From Hygrocybe punicea (taxonomy: Eukaryota > Basidiomycota > Agaricomycetes > Agaricales > Hygrophoraceae): a stretch of DNA of 64,000 nucleotides. The DNA lies in the NCBI GenBank assembly GCA_963556145.1, contig OY744472.1, forward strand, positions 3,348,001 to 3,412,000, read 5' to 3'. Positions 11,601 to 22,667 of the stretch are shown piece after piece (within the stretch, counting starts at the first letter, position 1; each line of letters starts with the position of its first letter). The translations under genes were made by a program, and so were the position numbers. The notes below the pieces were generated by a model. The model saw nothing but the letters and a program-made list of their open reading frames with translations. It did not search any database and was not told where the DNA came from.

Positions 11601-13679
11601 ATGAACATTGGAGTGAAGTATCAAATCATCCACAGTGTTTCTGAATCGGTTCCACCATGACTCAACATTCTTGCATTCAATGCATTCAGATTGATCATCC
11701 ATGTCTTCGTGTTTGACATTACACAGAGGTGGTGGCATTTCAGGCAAGATTTGAGTTGGATTTTTGTAATTTTTTTTCATGGATTGAGCATTTACTTTGG
11801 CTGTTACTTCATCAATTGTGCCAGTCATAAATTCACCAATATGAACACTTTCAAGATATTCAACAAATCTTTTTTGGAAGTCTGAGTTGGGATCCATGAT
11901 TCTATCTCTGATCTCTTGTGGCAACAAGCATGCTTTGAGCCATAACATCATATGCATATGAAGAGTTAATCGTCCTTGCTGTTCAACAGCACCATAATAT
12001 GCATGTGTATTCCCATAAATTCCAGAGTGATTTGATCCAGCTCCGAGCACATGTTTGATAAATAACTTAGCCATAAAATGAAAGAATCTTGCACCAGCCA
12101 TGGGATTTTGGGCAATAAGTCTGTATCTCTCATCCTAGTCTCGCAAGTTTGGGGAAAACTTCTCTTTGGTGTCAGCAAAATATAAACATAGTGGATGCAT
12201 GATATCTGCAGGTGAAAAGGTGATAAACCAAGATGGGGCCCCAAAGAATGACATCAGTGCCCAGATTTCATTTCTCATATATTTCTTATTTGTCAATGAT
12301 CCTTGTACATGACTTCCAACATGGTCAATGTCCTTGATCACCTGGAAACAAAGCTTTTCCTCATCAGTGTCAGGTTTGACATGTTCACCCTCTTCCATCT
12401 TTCTGGATATGTAATTAAGAACACCAACATCAAGATCCATTAGTCTCTGAGATATCTGATCAAACTTTGCTTTCTCAGCCAATAAATAGCCTCCCGTAGT
12501 TGCCTGTTTGATTTGTTCATGATTAAATGCAATCAATGGAAAGTGTGGGTCTCTCTGAAAACGCTTGTCATAGTACATTAACAAATGTCTTTTATGTGCA
12601 ATATCAGACAGAGATCCTTGCTTTATATTATTTCCAATACCACCAAGTCCATATGGAAACAGCCAAGGCATCATTTGTGGAAATAACTGTGGGTTGCCAT
12701 AGATTGACTGTGGATCTTTGTCATGTCCGATAGCAAGCACCATGCAGTTGCTCTTCAAATGTTTCAAAGCAATGGCCTTTAATGCTTTGACACTCTTGGT
12801 TGAATATTCCTCACCAGTCAAGTCAAGCCATGAACAACAAATGGACATTTGCCAGTCTCTGTTCCTTCTTCAGTTTCCATATCATGGACTGCAGTTGATT
12901 CTGGACTTTTGTTGGTGAATGACTGACGATAATCAACAACCACTGGTATATCATTTTCAGGATATTGATTTAAATTCTCTTGTGATATTTCCAAGTCCAA
13001 GTAATCACAGTGGTTTAACTTTAGCCAATTCAAAGCAATTGCTACTTTGTTTCTCCTGACAAGCAGAGGTGTTCTTTCAAAGTCAGACTTGGTGGGTTTA
13101 CATGGACCAGTGTAAATAAAGGCCAGAACTTCATCTAATTCATCAGCGGGAGGTGGCAAAATATCATATAGTTTGGGAACTGGATTTGCAAATGTAATTA
13201 CATTGGCTCTCATCTTGTGCATGCCTGAAGAGACTCTGACAATGCATCTATTGTGTCTAACCCTTGCAATCATCAACTGTTCAGCATATGATAGGTTTTG
13301 TAAAGCTGCTGGCACATCACCAATCCACAGACCACTTGCAAGTGCATGAAGAGGTTGTTTTCCATTCTTCAATGACTTTTGACATGAATTGCATATATTA
13401 TCTAAACTATCAATTAAAATGGGTTTATCAATGTCTTGCATTGGATTTTCAACTGAAAAATGTTCTTGTTGTATAGCAGAAGGTTGTATTAACAAAGTTA
13501 AATCTAAATCAAGTGAGGATAATTGTGATAAATTTTGAACAGTTGTTAATCGTCCACAAACTGCACAACCTGCTTCTGTAAATTCATTTGGACTACTTTC
13601 TCTACAAAAGTTTGATATAATAGTGTGTTGCAAGGATTGAGATGGAGGTAAAGGAGGAAATTCTTCTTTGTCTCTGTAG

Positions 13680-14225
13680 GACTGTGCTGCAATTTGATTT
13701 TGCTGTTTGTATTTGTCAGGATTATTGTGACGAAAATTTTGAACTGCTTTTTGATTAAAAAGTATATATTTCTCTGAATCATCGGATGAATATCTTTGAA
13801 CAGCGGTGAGGTTTTGTTGTTGACATCTCTCTGGATGTTCCAAGCAATATTTTTGAACTGCTACAAGATTCTGTTGCTGGTATTTATGTGGATGTTCTGA
13901 TTTATATCTGTTTACAGCTGCAATATTTTGTTGCTGATGTTGTTCAGGATGTTCCAATAAATCTTTGAACAGCTGCATTATTTTGTTGCTGATGTTTTTC
14001 TGGGTTTTCCAAGTTGTATCTTTGAACAGCTGCAATATTTTTTCGGTGATGCTTCTCAGGATGTTCCAAGTTATGTCTTTGAACAGCTGCAAGATTTTGT
14101 TGCTGATGCTTCACAACATTATTTTTATTGTATTTTTGAACAGCGAAAAGATTCTCCTGGTAATATTTGTCAATGGTTTTATTGTGTGATCGTTTTACAG
14201 CTTCAATGTTAGCTGTACTCTTTTT
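13680..14225 (-). repeat. Coding repeats of 19 residues (57 bp) in RepHel copy 1
   Basis: Nine units follow the pattern R/KY-x3-HPEKHQQQNxAAVQ. They are basic and His/Gln-rich. One unit carries the 2-base deletion near 13970. Confidence 0.85.
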
Positions 14226-14834
14226 CGCCAGTATCTCTAGCTCATCTGTAAACTCAAATACTGAAACATAAGAAGAACAGTCAATGCACTTGTGATTTAC
14301 AATTTCAGTTTGAATTTCTGCCTGCATGTTTCATTTTTGCTGGCAAATAAATGGAATGACACACAGCAATGAATTTAAGATTTGCAATGGTTAATTTGTC
14401 AACTAAAATTGCTAGTGAAATGTCCAATACCATAAGAAAATCATTAGAAAAATTCTGAAGAGTCATATCCTGCTTAGATATATATGATTTAAATGTATAA
14501 CGTCCTGTTTTTCCTTGATGAAGTGGAAAAGATTTTAATCCAAGTTCTGATATGGTAAAAACAGGTTTTTTGCCACCACCCACATATGTCCTAGATATAT
14601 GATTGTCGTTATCAATATTTCGAGATGATATGGCTATATCATGGAAGTCAAATGGCTTTGCTGCTTTGCTCAGCAATAATATCCAAGTAGCAAAATGCCA
14701 GGCTATGGTCCCTATACCAAACCATAATATAGTATACTGCAAGAATAGTATAGTTGACATAAAATACCCTGACTGAGATAACAAAGAACCTATCATTGCT
14801 TTGCATTGACCAGACAGGGATAATGATGCATTCA

Positions 14835-15012
14835 ACTGTTTGAACAGAGAAAACGACCCACCCAACTGTCTGGGCTGTGAAAACGACACGCCCAACTGTC
14901 TGGGCAGAGAAAACAACACACCCAACTGTCTGGGCAACAAATACAACATGCCCAACTGTCTGGGCAGAGAAAACAACACGCCCAACTGTCTGGGCAGGGG
15001 GAAAAGTGTCTG
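14835..15012 (-). repeat. 30 bp minisatellite at the N-terminus of RepHel copy 1
   Basis: Five to six units of a 30-base repeat; on the plus strand each contains CCCAACTGTCTGGGC and GAAAACAACACG. On the minus strand it reads as a 10-residue repeat (AQTVGRVVFS) in one frame. The gene frame proper uses another reading of the same array (PRQLGVLFSL). Confidence 0.85.
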
Positions 15013-15071
15013 GCAAGTAATATTAAACCAATCTGCTAAACACGGTGAAGTACTTAGTACATTCAGTAGAT

Positions 15072-15293
15072 CTAGAGGTAGTTAGATTTACTGACTGAAT
15101 CCCTCCCAAAGCAATTGGCTAACTCCATAAACATTTTTACTGGTTTTTCCATCGATGTGAGCTTCGGCAGACAACCGCTGACATAAATCAAATTAGTAAT
15201 GGAAATATGTTGAATCCCAATATAAATAGGACCTGTGGGTGATTCAATTGTAATAGAATGGTCAGCAACACAAGTAGCAGTAGGATAAAGCTT
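15072..15293 (-). pseudogene. Open fragment of an unrecognised gene
   Basis: The minus strand is open for 73 codons between TAA and TAG without an early ATG. The pattern ITIESPTGPIYI...TNLIYVSGCLPKL loosely recalls the strand between the protease and integrase of Ty1/copia polyproteins. The likeness is weak, and the stretch may be chance or an exon of something else. The rest of 15013-15525 shows nothing recognisable. Confidence 0.2.
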
Positions 15294-15525
15294 TTAAATG
15301 TCATAGGGATGTAGTTCGAGTTGAGAAAAAAGGTTTTTCAACCTTATTACATAATGAATTATTAATTGTACTTAATTGTACGTTTTGAGTAATAACTTCA
15401 ACAAGTTGTTTTGAGCTGCAGCTTGACAAGTTGACCTACATGAGTCACTGGGTGATTTACTTGCTTGGATACATTACAAAGAGCAAACAGGGGACTGGGA
15501 CATATATTTGATGCAATTTTTTTTT

Positions 15526-17133
15526 TTACAAAGGGCAGTCACGAATTAACCACCGTCCACTGAAGAACTCACCACCCAACCAGTGAAGTTCACCACCTAA
15601 CTGACTGAAAGTCAACTGATGTTTACACCTACTGCAGGTTACCACTATGTCCGACCGTTTTCGAGAAAACGACCATGTTCGAATTCGGCCACAACCGGAG
15701 CATTGGGGGGGGACCTCTTGTCCCCATGGGCGGATTTGGGGGTGGCACCAAGTGTAACGAGTGCCCTTGATGCTGTCGTTAGAAAATTGGACGTACACTA
15801 TGTCTGTGTGGCGACCGATTGAAAAAACGGTGGGGACAGTGTCCCGGATGGCAAGATCGAATGGAAATCGTTCGACGAGGTTTCTTTGTGCCATGCTGAG
15901 GGTGAAGTTCATAGTGAGAATGGGTTGAAACTTAGTTGCCGTAAATGCAACCAAATTGTTGAATTTAAAACTTAGGACAAAGCGAGCAACTCAGTTGAGA
16001 AAAACAAAAGACAAAAAACTTACTGCTCCATCACCCCAGCCAAGTCCTGGTAGCTTCGAGGCATCTTGACCAGGGCACCACACGACATGACCCAAAGGGT
16101 CACATCCCTCTCCCGAAGAAAGTTTGCAACCCTTCGCGGGATCAGGAGGTCAAAAAACTGATATTTGATACAGGCAATTAGAATAAGGATGCCACGACAA
16201 AGAAAGCTCACCTCCGTCACAGAAGTACACAATTTCGGACCGATAAATAAATCCCCAGTTTCATCATGTGAATGCGTGGTTATGAAAATTACAATCTGAG
16301 AGGAGCAGTGTCTAATTATGATAAGTAAATGGAGCAAAGTATGCAGTACAAATAAACATACTGGTATTGGCTGCAAATTTCGGCAACCCGCTTTGCATGC
16401 AGTTCCACATTTGAATCATTGGCAAGATCGAATTCCACCTCAGCAAACCGGAGAGCAGACTCGGCAAGAAATCCTGACATGTAGGATGCGAGGACAGTAG
16501 CAGGGGCACCAGCGTTAGATGTCCCAGAGAGCACAAAGTGCACGATCAAAAGGGTGTCATGGGACACCTGGGAGTAGGCGTGCATTTGAAATCCGCTGGT
16601 GATTTGGACGGGAGACGCGATCGCAGGGATATGAGCGGTGGGATCGAGGGAGTTGTTGACGTACGCAGGACCATTCAAGACGTAGAGGGCCTAAGTCGTT
16701 CATTAGTCTTGGTTATGATTAAATAAGTAATATACTCACATGGTAGGGCTCACAATGACGGCCTGTAAAATTCGATTCATGGCATGATGGGCAGACGAAG
16801 ATGGAAGGTATCACAGCCGGATTGGCATGGATGTCCACACATGATTCGCAGACTGACTGTGGACAGTACTCACAGACCATGAGCAGTCCACCGTTCAGGC
16901 AGATGTAGCAAAACTGTGAGAAGGTCAGTTACAGGTGAAAAACGTTTTAAAAGGTAAGCACAGACGTCGTTCTTGCCATCCGAGGTTGGGGGGGGCAACG
17001 GAGTCGCAGAGTCAGAGGACACAACGAGACGGACTGCTGGAATGGAAGCCGGTGCAGTTTTCTCAGTTTTGTCAGATTTTCGGGGAACAACACCACCAGT
17101 GGAGTTCTTTGCGGTTTGTTTCGTGCGGGGCAT
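15526..17133 (-). CDS. Histone H3-tail-mimic protein with PHD-like finger and zinc ribbon
   Basis: Six exons join in frame: 17133-16966, 16913-16740, 16690-16362, 16311-16212, 16157-16024 and 15970-15526. The introns are 49-53 bases with GT..AG ends (the first donor is GTCTGT). The product is 449 residues with no internal stop. Residues 1-18 (MPRTKQTAKNSTGGVVPR) closely copy the H3 tail: R2, T3, K4, Q5, T6, A7, S10, T11, G12, G13, P16, R17 and K18 are kept, while K9 is Asn and K14 is Val. Residues 57-101 form a PHD/ZZ-like finger (C58, C61, C70, C73, C78, C81, C97, C100). Residues 229-287 show a strand ending in His (IVIFITTHSHDETGD, H237) and a strand ending in Cys (VTLWVMSCGA, C283). That spacing suits a clan CD (caspase/CHAT) fold, but this is inference. 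A CxxC...CxxC ribbon lies near the C-terminus. I recall an unnamed Agaricomycete family like this. Function is unknown; a chromatin role is inferred. Confidence 0.8.
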
Positions 17134-17854
17134 TGTTGAACAGAAATATCACTAAGTCCAAACTCAATGTGGTAAAAGGTTTATATCAATGTGAAATCAT
17201 TAGTATTGTACCGGCATTCCTTCCCCGTGAAAAGTCACAAGTGTAAAATATTTTTAGATATAATAATTAATTCCATTTATAGGCATTTGCAAATGATATG
17301 AGCATACTATTATTACTGATGAAAAGACAATTTATAATAAAAGGACAACGAAGTATACCAAATTATTCTACACCACATAAATATTTTTTAAACTGGCGAC
17401 TTTGGCCCCCCCCCCACAACATACGCCGCTTGCCGCCATAACCCATCACGGCGACCATTAATTTCCGTATCAAATGCCATGCCCCAAACTCTTGCTAAAT
17501 TCGGTCGTTTGAACTGTGGGAAAGTCTGAGTCATCATTATTAAACGCGCTTGCTTTGCCCTCTCTTCAACGTTTCAATGTTTCAATGTTCAACCTTCACA
17601 AGACATATATTCCTTAGACTCATTAGTTTCATGGTTTCCCTAGCTCACTACAAAATTTGATAACCCACGCCAGTGGAGCACTGACAGTAAAGTGAAATGT
17701 TTTTTTTTTGAACGGTGGGAAAGTATTACTAATCATTGTTTGACGCGTTGACGCGTTTTGCGGTTGTCACCGTTTAGCTCTTTAGTAAAGGTCAGTACTT
17801 GTACTTTTCTTGTAGCTTCATTATAGTCATTATTATTCCTAGTTGTGTAGCCTG
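17134..17854. other. Intergenic, no gene seen
   Basis: AT-rich upstream region of the H3-tail gene with short homopolymers (C9 near 17408, T9 near 17700). Two diverged copies of a GTGGGAAAGT-containing stretch lie near 17510 and 17715. No open reading frame or RNA gene was recognised. Confidence 0.5.
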
Positions 17855-18720
17855 GAAGGATGGCCGTCTGGGCCATGGAAGACGTGATTGTGCAGTCTGT
17901 GCACAATCCGCTTCCACCCTTCCAAAACCAACTGAGGGGATGGCCGACTGGGCCACGGAGGGCGTGGTCGTGCAGTCTGTGCACGGCCCTCCTCCAGTCC
18001 CGGACGTTATTTATGGCAGATGTCACAGAGGGTGGCCATCTGGGCCGTGGGGGTTGTGATCACACAGTCTGTGCGCAGTTTACCTCCACCCTCTCAAAAT
18101 GATTGAAGATTGGTTGAGGATATCACGGAGGGTGGTCATCGGGGCCACGGGAGTTGTGATCGTGCAGTCTGTGCATGATTCACTCCCACCCTCTCATAAT
18201 GTGTATCCGTGCCCCTGCTGGTCGTGCCCCTGCTGGTCGTCTCTCGGGATCCTTCGATGACTCGAGACCGGGACTTCGTCGGATTTCCACTGAGATGCAT
18301 CAGCAGAAAGTGAGCTACCCAGCTACATGGCCTAACAAGCAGTCACTCTGGACCCATGGATAGCCTGAGCATGGGCTGTTCCGGACCTCCGCTGAGACTA
18401 GCATGTACTAAATCGTGACTTGGGGGGATGGCCGAAAGTGAGCTACCCAGCTACATGGTCTAACAAGCAGTCACTCTGGACCCATGGATAGCCTGAGCAT
18501 GGGCTGTTCCGGACCTCTGCTGAGACTAGCATGTACTAAATCGTGACTTGGGGGGATGGCCGTCTGGGCTGTGGGGGTTGTGATCACGCAGTCTGTGCGC
18601 GGTTTACCTCCACCCTCTCAAAATGATTGAAGATTGGTTGAGGATATCACAGAGGGTGGTCATCGGGGCCACGGGAGTTGTAACCCCTTCCACCCTTCAC
18701 CTTTAGGGTAGAGTTCATAT
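17855..18720 (+). repeat. GGATGGCC...CAGTCTGTGC satellite, six or so units
   Basis: Units near 17859, 17938, 18030, 18130, 18553 and 18653 share GGTGGCCATCTGGGCC, GTTGTGATC and CAGTCTGTGC. The reverse complement of this unit occurs at 7500-7710 inside the 4.3 kb Helitron, suggesting a common source. Confidence 0.75.
18306..18561 (+). repeat. 128 bp tandem duplication
   Basis: 18306-18433 is repeated almost exactly at 18434-18561, beginning GAAAGTGAGCTACCCAGC and including GGGCTGTTCCGGACC. The near identity indicates a recent duplication inside the satellite region. Confidence 0.85.
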
Positions 18721-18825
18721 AATATTTGTTGAAGTCTTTTTTTTTCATTAAATAACATGTTGGCCCATCACGTGACCTGTAAAAAAGTTTTTTGCTGTTC
18801 AAGTCACACCGCTATACCAAAGCCA

Positions 18826-19377
18826 TGCAAACCCATTCTATGGTAAACAATATACCTCTCAGCTAGAGAGTCTGGATAGCCAGTTATTGAATCTAATCTG
18901 TCAGACTCAGGCCATCTCCACTGATAATTCATTCAATTTTGAACAATTGTTGGGCAAAGCAGTACAATCAGAAATCAGCAACCAGGAGGATGACACAGAG
19001 GACTATCCATTCCAATCCATATCCGGTGGACCAACCCCATGCCCTTGCACCGTCTGACCACGATTCCAATGTGGATATCAGCTCCGATGAACATCAGGCT
19101 CCTGCGTCATCCACGACCACCCCTATTTCTCGTAAACCACTTCCAAAATCTGTAAAGGAACATCGGAAACAACAAAGTAAACAAAAACGCCAAATGAAAC
19201 GTCCGTCCTTCCCCTACAAAGAAACATATCAATGAGGTCAATAAAGTCACTGCCGATCTTGACCTCGATGTCGAAGCTGTACCAGTCTCAAAAATTGGAT
19301 ATACTGCGGTCAACTCGGAGGGGTATGGGAGGACTTTTACTTTGGAGGAAATGGTGGGTTCCGACTCCATATTCAAG
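18826..19377 (+). pseudogene. Broken N-terminal fragment of an unrecognised basidiomycete gene
   Basis: Three reading-frame segments follow each other on the plus strand. The first is acidic and Gln-rich (EQLLGKAVQSEISNQEDD near 18940-19000). The second is a Ser/Thr-rich and basic linker (SVKEHRKQQSKQKRQMKR near 19155-19205). The third contains VPVSKIGYTAVNSEGYGR and TFTLEEMVGSDSIFK up to 19377. Two frameshifts (near 19020 and 19215) separate them. The coding sense stops abruptly at a Helitron 5' end (TTACGAG at 19378), so the gene was cut by an insertion; its other half is not in the window. The motif order resembles N-terminal parts of Agaricomycete transposon-associated proteins I remember, but I cannot name it. 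Confidence 0.45.
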
Positions 19378-19440
19378 TTACGAGTTCTTCCATTTATGGA
19401 AAACTCGTTCTTATAAACCTGGTTTTCAGCCATTGAGGTG
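19378..19440 (+). repeat. Helitron 5' terminus (B-like hairpin)
   Basis: TTACGAGTTCTTCC, loop, GGAAAACTCG forms the variant B hairpin with one changed base in the closing arm, followed by TTCTTATAAACCTGG. It is probably the 5' end of the element carrying RepHel copy 2. The distance to that gene (3.3 kb) is longer than in the A elements (1.5-1.9 kb), and a C-rich satellite lies in between, as in the 4.3 kb element. Confidence 0.75.
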
Positions 19441-20990
19441 ATTCATTCATCTCAGGGACTGAGGGAAAAATGTGTCCAAATATAGTAACTGAGTTCAAAA
19501 TCCATTTTAACTGGTTTCATTTCGGAATTCAGAGCCTTTATTAACTTTCACACATTATGGATTCTCATGAAAATAGACAAGGAGTATGTGATGGACACTG
19601 TCCTGCTGGAAAAAAATTATGGAGTGGATATGGCATAATTTGGACTACCTGTGAGCTATTTTGTGCAAGGAAAATGAGTATAGATTCAATAACTAGTGTA
19701 ATACTGCAATGAAAAATGTGGTAATTTCTAGCCATATTCTATAGCATGTATGTTATACTTTTGTCCACATAATGCACCTGGGGAACATAATATCTGAGTC
19801 TCTAGAATGCAAACAAGTGAGGGTGGTCCGGAGTTGTGGCTGAAATTTGAGCGGAGTTCAGAATCCAAAGTGAGAGCATTCGATCTCAGGTGAATCCAAA
19901 ACCTTCTGTGGCTCAACGGCCTCATCTCCCTCAACTTCGGACAGCACTGCCAGCTCCCTGCTGTCCCTACTGCCCTACAACTTTCCCATCCTCCTCTACT
20001 GTCCCCTAACTCTCTCCAGGAAACTTTTTGGCCTCCAAAAAGGTCACCGATGTCTAGCAATAGTGTCACCAGCAACCCCAGCAACAGGGGCACATTCTGG
20101 CTGCTTTGGAGTGCCATGGAGGGTTTCTGAGGGCAGCAGGGGATGTGGTGCACCCACCTCCTGCTATACTAGGTGAGTTTTCTGTTTTATTAGCTGTCCT
20201 GGATCTGAATTGGCCATGGGTACTCAGGTGTCACCTGCTTCTCCCAGCCATCCAACTCCCTGTCAGCACCCTCCCAGCGTCCTTTCAGTGCCCCTATAGT
20301 CCCTGCACCAATTTGTGACCCTCCCCACTGCTGCGGCAGTGCTGCCCCCACGCATTCTGCCCCTTCTCTCTCCCTTCTGCTCATTCCCCCTCTCCAATCC
20401 TTCCTTGGAACTTCATTGACTGACTTATCATTCACATCTCACCACCACCTCTCATTACTGTCCTCTATTGCCCTCATTGTAGCCATACTGTAATAATTTG
20501 GCCATTTAATCAATTAATTTAATGAAATTAAATAAGAATAAATTGATAACTGCTTAGCAATCTGAAGAGTGGCCTCGATGGCGCAGGCAATTTTTTGGTA
20601 GTCAGTCTGCATTACCAAATGTGGCATCTATCTATGCAAATTCTCTTCACAACTTCTGTGATGCATCCATGGAGTGTAAAACTCAAAAGCTTCTTTAATG
20701 CTGCAGTTCACTCCATAGTTCACTGATTTTTTGGTAGTCAGTCAAATAAAGTTCGCACGGTTATAAATAATATAATAATAATAATAATTTGAATATAATA
20801 ATTATATAAATGCATAAGTCCATATTTGTAGCAGAAAGTGACTAGCAGGAGATCGCCTCAATGCCCGAGGCGATTTTGCTAACCCCCACGATCGTGCAGG
20901 TGAACAAATAGGTATGTATTCTCTTTGAATTTTATGGTCTACTAACGTTGTGTTCACCGTCAACATCTCATTTGTGTGACAACAAGGCGC
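19441..20990. other. Unassigned stretch downstream of the Helitron 5' end
   Basis: No gene recognised. The stretch TTTTTGGTAGTCAGTC occurs twice (near 20592 and 20727). A perfect 8-base stem ATCGCCTC/GAGGCGAT encloses six bases near 20851-20873. The tract 20770-20815 is AT-rich. Open frames at 19728-20435 have no recognisable content. Confidence 0.4.
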
Positions 20991-20999
20991 AGGTTCTCG

Positions 21000-22335
21000 C
21001 GATCCAGCTGACTCCCCAACCACCAACCACTCTTTCAACCACCAGCACGGCCCATCCCGCCCCATTTTTGAACACCCCCGGCCAGTCCACACCCCCCGGA
21101 CCTCGTTCGCGTTGAAAACGAGCGACCGGGGGGTCTCAAAACCTCGCGTTCCTGCTGTCTGCGCAACCAGCACCACCCCCCATTTTCATCCGCCAGAACA
21201 CCCTGTCCCGCCCCGTTTTTGACCACCCCCAGCCAGTATACACCCCCCGCGCTCCGTTGCCATTGAAAATGAGCGAGCGAGAGGGCTCAAGATCTCGCGT
21301 TCTGGCTGTCTGCCCCACCACCACCACCACCCTCCCTTTTTCTACCACCAGGACACCCGGACCAGTCCCGTTTTTGACGATCCCCGGCCAGTCTAGACCC
21401 CCCGCACCTCGTTCGCGTCGAAAACGAGGGACCGGGTCTCAAGACCGCGCGATCCGATTGTGTGCCCAACCACCACCATCCCCGTTTTTCAACCACCAGG
21501 GTGCCCCACCCCGCCGCGTTTTCAACCAGCCCCGGCCAGTCTACACCCCCCGCAGCTTGTTCGCGTTGAAAACGAGCGACCGGGGGGTCTCAAGACCGCA
21601 CGATCCGGCTGTGTGCCCAACCACCACCATCCCCTTTTTTCAACAACCAGGACGGCCCTTCCCGTCCCGTTTTCGACCATCCCCGGCCAGTCTACACCCC
21701 CCGCAGCTTGTTCGCGTTGAAAACGAGCGACCGGGGGGTCTCAAGACCGCGCGTTCCAGCTGTCTGCCTAACCACCGCCAACCCCCTTTTTTCATCCACC
21801 GAGACACCCCATCCCGTCCGGTTTTCAATCACCCCCAGCTAGTGTGCACCCCCCGGGCCTCGTTCGCGTTGAAAACGGGGGTTCGGGGGGTCTCAGTCCC
21901 TCGCATTCCGCCTGTTTGCCCAACTAGCAACACCCCCTTTTTCATCGCCCGGGACAGCCCGTCCCTCGACTTTTTCGACTACCCCCGGCTAGGCTACACC
22001 CCCCGCACCTCATTCGCGTCGAAAACGAGGGGTCAGGGGGGTCTCCGGCCCTCGCAATGTGCCTGTCTGCCCAACCAGCAACCCCCCCCCAATTTTTTCA
22101 TCCCCCGGGATGCCTCACCCCGTCCGGTTTCTGATCCCCCCTTGTGTACACCCCCCGCACCTCTTTCGAGTTAAATATGAGGGGTCGGGGGGTCTCAGGC
22201 CCTCGCATTCCGGCGTCTGCCCAACCACCCCCCCCCCCGTTTTCATCCACCAGGACACCCCGGCCCACACCCCTGGGTCATCTACATCCCCATACCATGT
22301 TTCTGTTGAAAACGCGAAGTTGGGGGTGTCAGGCT
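21000..22335 (+). repeat. C-rich ~150 bp tandem array, nine units, each with a GC palindrome
   Basis: The word CCCCCCG followed by TCGTTCGCGTTGAAAACGAG recurs near 21094, 21243, 21397, 21546, 21697, 21848, 22000, 22151 and, degenerate, near 22285. In the first unit CCCCCCGG pairs exactly with CCGGGGGG, and CTCGTT with AACGAG inside it. Long Pro/Arg-rich frames through the array (up to 305 codons) are repeat translations. The same satellite lies in reverse at 5030-5690. Confidence 0.85.
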
Positions 22336-22667
22336 CTTCATTGTTTGACTAGTATATTTCCTTATATTTAATTATTAAATAGAAATTAAATATTATGTAG
22401 TCAATTTCCAAATTTATGTGTGAAATCTAAATGCTACGCTTGTGACACATCATCATATAACATGCTATTCTACTGCATTGTGTTTCTACTGCTCCTGCTG
22501 TTCCCCATTCCCTCTGGTCCTCATGTCTGTTTTACAGTTCCTTCCTTGTTGTCAGTGACACATTCTGACCATTCATTTAACTTGTGTTGCATGACAGGCT
22601 GATGCCAATGCCAATGCATCATTGCGTATGTAATTTCTTCACAAAGACAGGTTGGTTTATCTGACCA

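Larger units (their letters stand above)
2850..15016 (-). pseudogene. Helitron RepHel copy 1, full length but broken and interrupted
   Basis: The minus strand carries a nearly complete RepHel. From the N-terminus: a 10-residue tandem repeat (15010-14840); a hydrophobic stretch near 14760-14670; YVGGGKK near 14580; CIDC near 14288; nine 19-residue basic repeats (14230-13680); CAVCG near 13565; a DUF6570-like block (RHNRCIVRVSSGMHKMRAN near 13255-13205); the Rep HUH motif LHMHMM near 11960; Y2 motif YISDYITK near 11345-11320; helicase Walker A near 9720; and the C19-like domain, ending at stop 2850. Lesions are a frameshift near 14320; a 2-base deletion near 13970; a 5-base TTGAC duplication near 12838; a TAG stop replacing Tyr at 12137-12135; a 4304-base Helitron at 4712-9015; and a one-base deletion near 3490. 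It cannot encode one protein. No 5' Helitron terminus is visible upstream of its N-terminus. Confidence 0.85.

Noticed and set aside
15072..15293. Ty1/copia polyprotein remnant
   Set aside because: Only a loose pattern over about 40 residues and no neighbouring integrase or reverse transcriptase. Kept only as a low-confidence fragment.
20570..20610. GTGGCCTCGATGGCGCAGGC as a possible tRNA 5' part
   Set aside because: No anticodon arm, T-loop or acceptor pairing follows at the right distance.
21257..22174. 305-codon Pro/Arg-rich open frame
   Set aside because: It runs through the ~150-base satellite. Overlapping frames of similar quality exist, and unit length is not constant, so it is not a conserved protein.
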